Source: Candidatus Heritagella intestinalis (GTDB lineage Bacteria; Bacillota; Clostridia; Oscillospirales; Acutalibacteraceae). Taken from it: a stretch of 64,000 nt of DNA. The translations under genes and the position numbers were made by a program. Location of the stretch: NCBI GenBank assembly GCA_904420555.1, contig CAJFVO010000001.1, positions 62,001 through 126,000 on the forward strand, written 5' to 3'. Positions 60,322 to 64,000 of this stretch are shown one piece after another. The stretch's first letter is position 1. The number at the start of each line of letters is the position of its first letter. The notes under the pieces were generated by a model. The model was not told where the DNA came from. It was given only the letters and a program-made list of their open reading frames with translations, and made no database searches.

Positions 60322-61182
60322 TTATCTTACAGCTGAACCACAAAAAAGCGTTTCAACGACTATCTCCGGGCGGTTCAGGATGCGCTGGGGAAACAGGCTG
60401 TTTCCCAATCCCCGGCTCACCGCCATAGAGGTTCGTCCCAGCTGGTGGACTCCCTGGGCGTATTCCGGGAAAAATCCCTGGCTGGGCACCCATACGGGCC
60501 CTAACCCCGGCAGGCGTATTTGTCCGCCGTGGGCATGGCCGGCCAGCACCACCTGTACGCCGGCAGCGCAGTATTCGGTGAACTCCTCCGGCCGGTGGCT
60601 TAATAGCACTGTGAAGGTATCGCATCCCTTTGTTACCCGATACAGGTTTTGGCGAAAGCGCAGCTTATTTTCCTTGAAAAAGCCGGGGTCCCGCAGGCCC
60701 GCCAGAGCGATTTGACAGCCATTCCTTTTCCACAAAACCCGCCGGTCTTCCAGGAAGATCACCCCCATTTCCCGCAAAATCCGCCGCAGCTTGGGATAGT
60801 CCGGGAATATGGCCTCGTGGTTGCCGGGAGCAAAAAACACCGGCGCCAAGGCGGTCAGACCCCGGCAAAGCTCCAAAGCAGGGCCAGCCTCTTCCAGGCT
60901 CCGGGTCCGGCGTTTGTCAATCAAATCCCCGGTGAGACACACAGCGTCAGGACGGGCTGCAGCAGCTCTTTCCAGGAGTTTTCTCTGCCCCGGGCCAAAC
61001 CGGCTGTTGTGCAGGTCAGAAAGGTGCAGGAGCCGGAGCCCCTCGAAGGCCTCCGACAGGCCGGAAACCTTTAGGGTAATATGTGTTTCCGAAAGATGAT
61101 GGTTCTCTTCCCAGCTGGCCCGCCCCAGCAGGACGGCTCCCGCCAAAGAAAGAGCTGCGGTAGTTGGTCGGATATTTTTCAT
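60322..61182 (-). CDS. Metallophosphoesterase (YkuE/YaeI-like)
   Basis: 286 aa. An N-terminal hydrophobic segment is followed by the calcineurin-like metal motifs: LSDLHNSRFG, LTGDLID, APGNHEA, LSHRPE and LAGHAHGGQIRLPG. Family members sit at the membrane and some remove UDP from lipid precursors (YaeI/LpxH-like), though substrate is unknown here. The ATG at 61182 follows GGAGGA. It is a single gene with its own promoter. Confidence 0.9.
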   Translation of the reverse strand: MKNIRPTTAALSLAGAVLLGRASWEENHHLSETHITLKVSGLSEAFEGLRLLHLSDLHNSRFGPGQRKLLERAAAARPDAVCLTGDLIDKRRTRSLEEAGPALELCRGLTALAPVFFAPGNHEAIFPDYPKLRRILREMGVIFLEDRRVLWKRNGCQIALAGLRDPGFFKENKLRFRQNLYRVTKGCDTFTVLLSHRPEEFTEYCAAGVQVVLAGHAHGGQIRLPGLGPVWVPSQGFFPEYAQGVHQLGRTSMAVSRGLGNSLFPQRILNRPEIVVETLFCGSAVR

Positions 61183-61218
61183 GGGATCTCCTCCGCTGTG
61201 CATTTTTCATTATTATAT

Positions 61219-61247
61219 AGTATACCATATCCGTCTATGCTTGTCAT
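61219..61247 (-). promoter_or_regulatory. Promoter of the metallophosphoesterase gene
   Basis: Minus strand ATGACA (61247-61242), 17-bp spacer, TGG-TATACT (TATACT at 61224-61219). Confidence 0.72.
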
Positions 61248-61382
61248 AACAAAGTATTCTTATCCAATTCCTCTAAAAACGGAATCCGTCAAATCTGTCA
61301 AGGAGGGCCCGGATACACCTCCCCCCTTTCTTGATATTTTGACAGCTTTTGTGTCTAATTCGTAAATTCACTCTGTTCCCTA

Positions 61383-61411
61383 TTGACAACCATTTAAATT
61401 TGCAGTATTAT
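61383..61411 (+). promoter_or_regulatory. Promoter of the marR gene
   Basis: Perfect TTGACA (61383-61388), 17-bp spacer, TATTAT (61406-61411). The -10 overlaps the inverted repeat operator. Confidence 0.85.
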
Positions 61412-61432
61412 TGTTTAACATCAAACAATAAT
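61407..61432 (+). promoter_or_regulatory. MarR-type operator (inverted repeat)
   Basis: Perfect 10-bp arms ATTATTGTTT and AAACAATAAT separated by 6 nt, covering the -10 and start site. A further ATTGTTT half site lies at 61442-61448. Placement fits autorepression by the MarR protein encoded 44 nt downstream. Confidence 0.85.
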
Positions 61433-61475
61433 TTTTATGAGATTGTTTGAAGATTCATTGTAAGGAGGCGCTATC

Positions 61476-61916
61476 ATGGAACATGAACCGAACTATGGTC
61501 TGGAGATTTTGCGTATCTCCACGATGCTCCGCCGCTGTGCGGACAACAGCATGGAAATCCGTCAGACCCAGAACCTGACCGGCTCTAATGGCTGGATCTT
61601 GGATTTCTTGTATGAGCATGAAGGGGAAAACATCTACCAGCGGGACCTGGAAAACACCTTCTCCATTACCCGCTCCACTGTGTCCAAGGTGGTTAAGCTC
61701 ATGGAGAGCAAAGGCCTGATCCGCCGGGAATCTGTTTTTCACGATGCTCGCCTGAAAAAGCTGCTCCTCACCGACAAGGGCCGGGAGGTTCACCGTTTGG
61801 CCGCAAAAGCCAACAGTGAACTGGAAAAGCGCATTGCCAGTGGTTTTTCTCCCGAAGAACTGGAACAGCTTGGCCAGTATCTGGAGCGGATCAAGCGGAA
61901 CCTGGAAGGCGTGTAA
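61476..61916 (+). CDS. MarR family transcriptional regulator
   Basis: 146 aa. Winged helix with FSITRSTVSKVVKLMESKGLI (split here as the recognition-helix region TRSTVSKVVKLM) and wing HDARLKKLLLTDKG, flanked by helical dimerisation ends. It precedes an ABC exporter pair by 245 nt, the usual arrangement for drug-inducible efflux. AAGGAGG upstream of the ATG. It likely represses itself, and through read-through the transporter. Confidence 0.93.
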   Translation: MEHEPNYGLEILRISTMLRRCADNSMEIRQTQNLTGSNGWILDFLYEHEGENIYQRDLENTFSITRSTVSKVVKLMESKGLIRRESVFHDARLKKLLLTDKGREVHRLAAKANSELEKRIASGFSPEELEQLGQYLERIKRNLEGV

Positions 61917-61939
61917 CCTTATTACATTCATAGACTGCG

Positions 61940-61982
61940 GGCCCGGCAAAGGACTCTGAAAATGCCGCCGGGCCTTCTGTTT
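61940..61982 (+). terminator. Terminator or attenuator after marR
   Basis: GGCCCGGC (61940-61947) pairs with GCCGGGCC (61967-61974), then TTCTGTTT, a weak U-tract. It may only partly stop transcription into the ABC genes. Confidence 0.6.
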
Positions 61983-62080
61983 ATGCAGGCTGTTCAGGCA
62001 GTGCTGTACCCATGTTGTTTGATGTCTGACATATAACTTGGGGAAGGTTACTATACGGTTTTTGCCGTCTCTCAAAAAGC

Positions 62081-62127
62081 AAAGGCGGTTTTGCGCAAGT
62101 TGGATGGCTTTTGCAAAACTGCCTTTT
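62081..62127 (+). terminator. Attenuator-like hairpin upstream of the ABC exporter
   Basis: A 14-nt arm at 62081-62094 (AAAGGCGGTTTTGC) pairs with 62113-62126 (one G-T), followed by TTTT. A small ACGG/CCGT hairpin lies at 62054-62068. Together with the hairpin at 61940 this leader looks regulatory. Confidence 0.55.
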
Positions 62128-62161
62128 AGAAAAGCCTTTCAGAAAGGAATGATTTACAGGT

Positions 62162-63910
62162 ATGTTGAAAACCCTCGCTCGCAGCATCCGCGAGTACAAG
62201 AAAACCGCCATTTTAACGCCCATTTTGGTTGTGGTGGAAGTCGTATTGGAATGTATCATCCCCTTCATCATCGCCAACCTGGTCAACGAAATGCAGGCCG
62301 GCTGTGGTATGGATGTTATTGTCAACTACGGTATCCAGCTGGTGGTTATGGCGATACTGTCCCTGGTTTTCGGTGTGGCCGCCGGTAACACCTGCGCCAC
62401 TGCCTCCACGGGCTTCGCCAAGAACCTGCGTAAGGATATGTTCTACCGCATCCAGGACTATTCCTTTGAGAACATCGACAAGTTCTCCGTATCCAGCCTG
62501 GTGACCCGTATGACTACTGATGTGGTCAACGTGCAGATGTCCTTTATGATGATTATCCGCATCGCTATCCGCGGTCCCCTGATGCTGATCTTTTCTTTCG
62601 TCATGGGGTTCGCCATGGGCGGTCGCCTGGCCATGATTTTCCTGGTGACCATTCCCCTGCTGACCATCGCTCTGGTGCTGATTATCCGGGCCGCTACCCC
62701 TATTTTCCGCCGGGTGTTCCGCAAGTATGACGCCCTCAACGATTCGGTCCAGGAAAACGTTCAGGCTATGCGGGTAGTCAAGAGCTATGTGCGGGAAAAC
62801 TATGAGAAGAAGAAGTTCGCCGGCGCTGCCGAAGATGTCTGCAAGGACTTCACCAAGGCTGAACGGATTATGGCGCTGAACAATCCTGTCATGCAGATTT
62901 GCGTGTATGCCGGCATGGCTTTTGTGCTGTCTTTCGGCTCTTATCTGGTTATCACCTCCCAGGGCATGGAAGTCGCTGTAGGTCAGATGTCCGCCATCCT
63001 CACCTACAGCTTCCAAATCCTCATGAGCCTGATGATGGTGTCCATGGTCTTCGTGATGATCACCATGTCCATGGAGTCCGCCGAACGTATTGTGGAGGTC
63101 CTCTCTGAGGAGAGCACCCTTACCAGCCCGGAGAACGCTCTGACAGAGATCAAGGATGGTTCCATCGACTTTGACAATGTGAGCTTTAAGTATTCCAAAA
63201 AGGCCGAGCGTATGGCCCTGTCTGATGTGGATTTGCACATTAAGTCCGGGGAAGTCATTGGCGTTTTGGGCGGCACCGGTTCTTCCAAATCCACTCTGGT
63301 GCAGCTGATCCCCCGGTTGTACGACGTCACCGAGGGCTGCGTCAAGGTAGGCGGCCAGGACGTGCGCCGGTATGACCTGGACGTGCTGCGCAGCAGCGTA
63401 GCCGTGGTGCTTCAGAAGAATGTGCTCTTCTCCGGCACCATCAAAGATAACCTGCGCTGGGGCAACCCTGACGCCACTGATGAGGAGATGCTGGAAGCAT
63501 GTAAGCTGGCTCAGGCCGATGAGTTTATCCAGCAGTTCCCCAACAAATACGACACCTGGATTGAGCAGGGAGGCGCCAACGTCTCCGGCGGCCAGAAGCA
63601 GCGTTTGTGCATTGCCCGGGCTCTGTTGAAAAAGCCCAAGGTGCTGATTTTGGACGACTCCACCAGCGCTGTGGATACCCGTACCGACGCCCTGATTCGC
63701 CAGGGGTTCCGGGAGTTTATCCCCGAGACTACCAAGATTATCATCGCCCAGCGAGTAGCCTCCGTAGAGGACGCCGACCGCATTATCGTCATGGAAGGCG
63801 GGCGTATCGCTGCTATCGGCTCTCATGAGGAGCTCATTAAGACCAACGAAATCTACCGCGAAATTTATACCACGCAGAACAAGGGAGGCGACAAAAATGG
63901 CGAAGAATAA
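62162..63910 (+). CDS. ABC exporter half-transporter with degenerate Walker B (heterodimer subunit 1)
   Basis: 582 aa, type IV exporter: six membrane helices (about residues 15-320) then an ATPase domain with Walker A LGGTGSSKSTLVQL (about 375), signature NVSGGQKQRLCIARALL (about 475) and Walker B VLILDDSTSAVD, where the catalytic Glu is replaced by Asp. That is the degenerate site typical of one subunit in heterodimeric exporters (BmrC/TM287 type). The next gene overlaps by 14 nt and should supply the other half. The family exports drugs or lipids. Confidence 0.92.
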   Translation: MLKTLARSIREYKKTAILTPILVVVEVVLECIIPFIIANLVNEMQAGCGMDVIVNYGIQLVVMAILSLVFGVAAGNTCATASTGFAKNLRKDMFYRIQDYSFENIDKFSVSSLVTRMTTDVVNVQMSFMMIIRIAIRGPLMLIFSFVMGFAMGGRLAMIFLVTIPLLTIALVLIIRAATPIFRRVFRKYDALNDSVQENVQAMRVVKSYVRENYEKKKFAGAAEDVCKDFTKAERIMALNNPVMQICVYAGMAFVLSFGSYLVITSQGMEVAVGQMSAILTYSFQILMSLMMVSMVFVMITMSMESAERIVEVLSEESTLTSPENALTEIKDGSIDFDNVSFKYSKKAERMALSDVDLHIKSGEVIGVLGGTGSSKSTLVQLIPRLYDVTEGCVKVGGQDVRRYDLDVLRSSVAVVLQKNVLFSGTIKDNLRWGNPDATDEEMLEACKLAQADEFIQQFPNKYDTWIEQGGANVSGGQKQRLCIARALLKKPKVLILDDSTSAVDTRTDALIRQGFREFIPETTKIIIAQRVASVEDADRIIVMEGGRIAAIGSHEELIKTNEIYREIYTTQNKGGDKNGEE

Positions 63911-64000
63911 GAACTCCAAGTCCGCCGCCCCTGCCTCCACGGCCCGGGGCCAGCGGGCCCCTAAGGGCGTGCTGCGCCGGGTACTGCGCCTGCTCTTTGA
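63897..64000 (+). CDS. ABC exporter half-transporter, heterodimer subunit 2 (partial)
   Basis: The first 34 codons are visible: ATG at 63897 behind AGGGAGG, with a Lys/Ala/Pro-rich N-terminal extension (MAKNKNSKSAAPASTARG) before what should be the first membrane helix. It overlaps the previous gene by 14 nt. The assignment rests on operon context and the degenerate partner, since no ATPase part is within the window. Confidence 0.75.
   Translation, partial: MAKNKNSKSAAPASTARGQRAPKGVLRRVLRLLF

Noticed and set aside
62213-63940. 575-codon minus-strand frame opposite the ABC exporter
   Set aside because: Antisense shadow, rich in His/Gln/Asp from codon mirroring; the plus strand has full ABC motifs.

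Overview
The window reads as chromosome of a Gram-positive, spore-forming-lineage Clostridia bacterium, most likely in the Oscillospiraceae/Ruminococcaceae group. The reasons are: a six-cysteine SCIFF peptide with its radical SAM maturase, an IspH-ribosomal protein S1 fusion, an NfnAB-type pair, MurT/GatD, spoIIM and cwlD-like sporulation genes, a tyrosyl T-box leader, and strong AGGAGG ribosome binding sites with frequent TTG/GTG starts. Base composition is moderately GC-rich and gene density is high. I saw no prophage, transposase, rRNA operon or CRISPR array. The assignment is inference from gene content.

Layout. 1-5.3 kb: the end of a DUF378 gene, then an SOS-controlled uvrB-uvrA operon. 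5.5-15.9 kb: a tightly packed plus-strand run (two M16 peptidase-like proteins, lgt, folD, dxs, tlyA, nadK, argR, recN). 15.9-17.6 kb: T-box-controlled tyrS. 17.7-26.5 kb, mostly minus strand: a Xer-type recombinase with a striking palindrome at its promoter, a DUF6873 protein, a MacA/MacB-like pair without an ATPase, radA overlapped tail-to-tail by a small Cys protein, a CwlD-like amidase, a DUF624 membrane protein and xerD. 26.5-35.1 kb, minus: spoIIM, the SCIFF maturase and peptide, a TIGR04086 membrane protein, yajC, tgt, rqcH, nif3, trmK, DUF1858. 35.2-41.6 kb, minus: ispH-rpsA fusion, two plsC paralogues, cmk, a flavoprotein and an RpiR regulator. 41.7-51.4 kb, minus: a small membrane protein, a Cys-tailed DnaJ protein and DUF5685 cluster, a GT2 glycosyltransferase, galactokinase, an EF-G/TetM-like GTPase, ligA and mreB. 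51.6-57.5 kb, plus: murT-gatD, a large lone RecQ-like helicase and initiator tRNA. 57.7-61.2 kb, minus: NfnB/NfnA and a metallophosphoesterase. 61.4-64 kb, plus: a MarR-controlled heterodimeric ABC exporter that runs off the window.

How the genes work together. Most of the window is housekeeping: DNA repair (uvrBA, recN, radA, ligA), isoprenoid synthesis by the MEP route (dxs, ispH), cell envelope (lgt, murT/gatD, mreB, plsC), translation and ribosome rescue (tyrS, rqcH, tgt, trmK, tlyA, S1) and redox balance (nfnAB, nadK). The parts that reward a second look are regulatory or accessory: the palindrome over the Xer promoter, the SCIFF peptide with hairpins on both sides, a terminator whose 3' arm is also the next gene's ribosome binding site, the Cys-rich DnaJ/DUF5685 cluster, the 1066-residue helicase, and the MarR/ABC leader with a possible attenuator.

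Start codons were moved from the longest open frame wherever a ribosome binding site decided the matter. All functional names rest on motif and family recognition by eye, without database searches.
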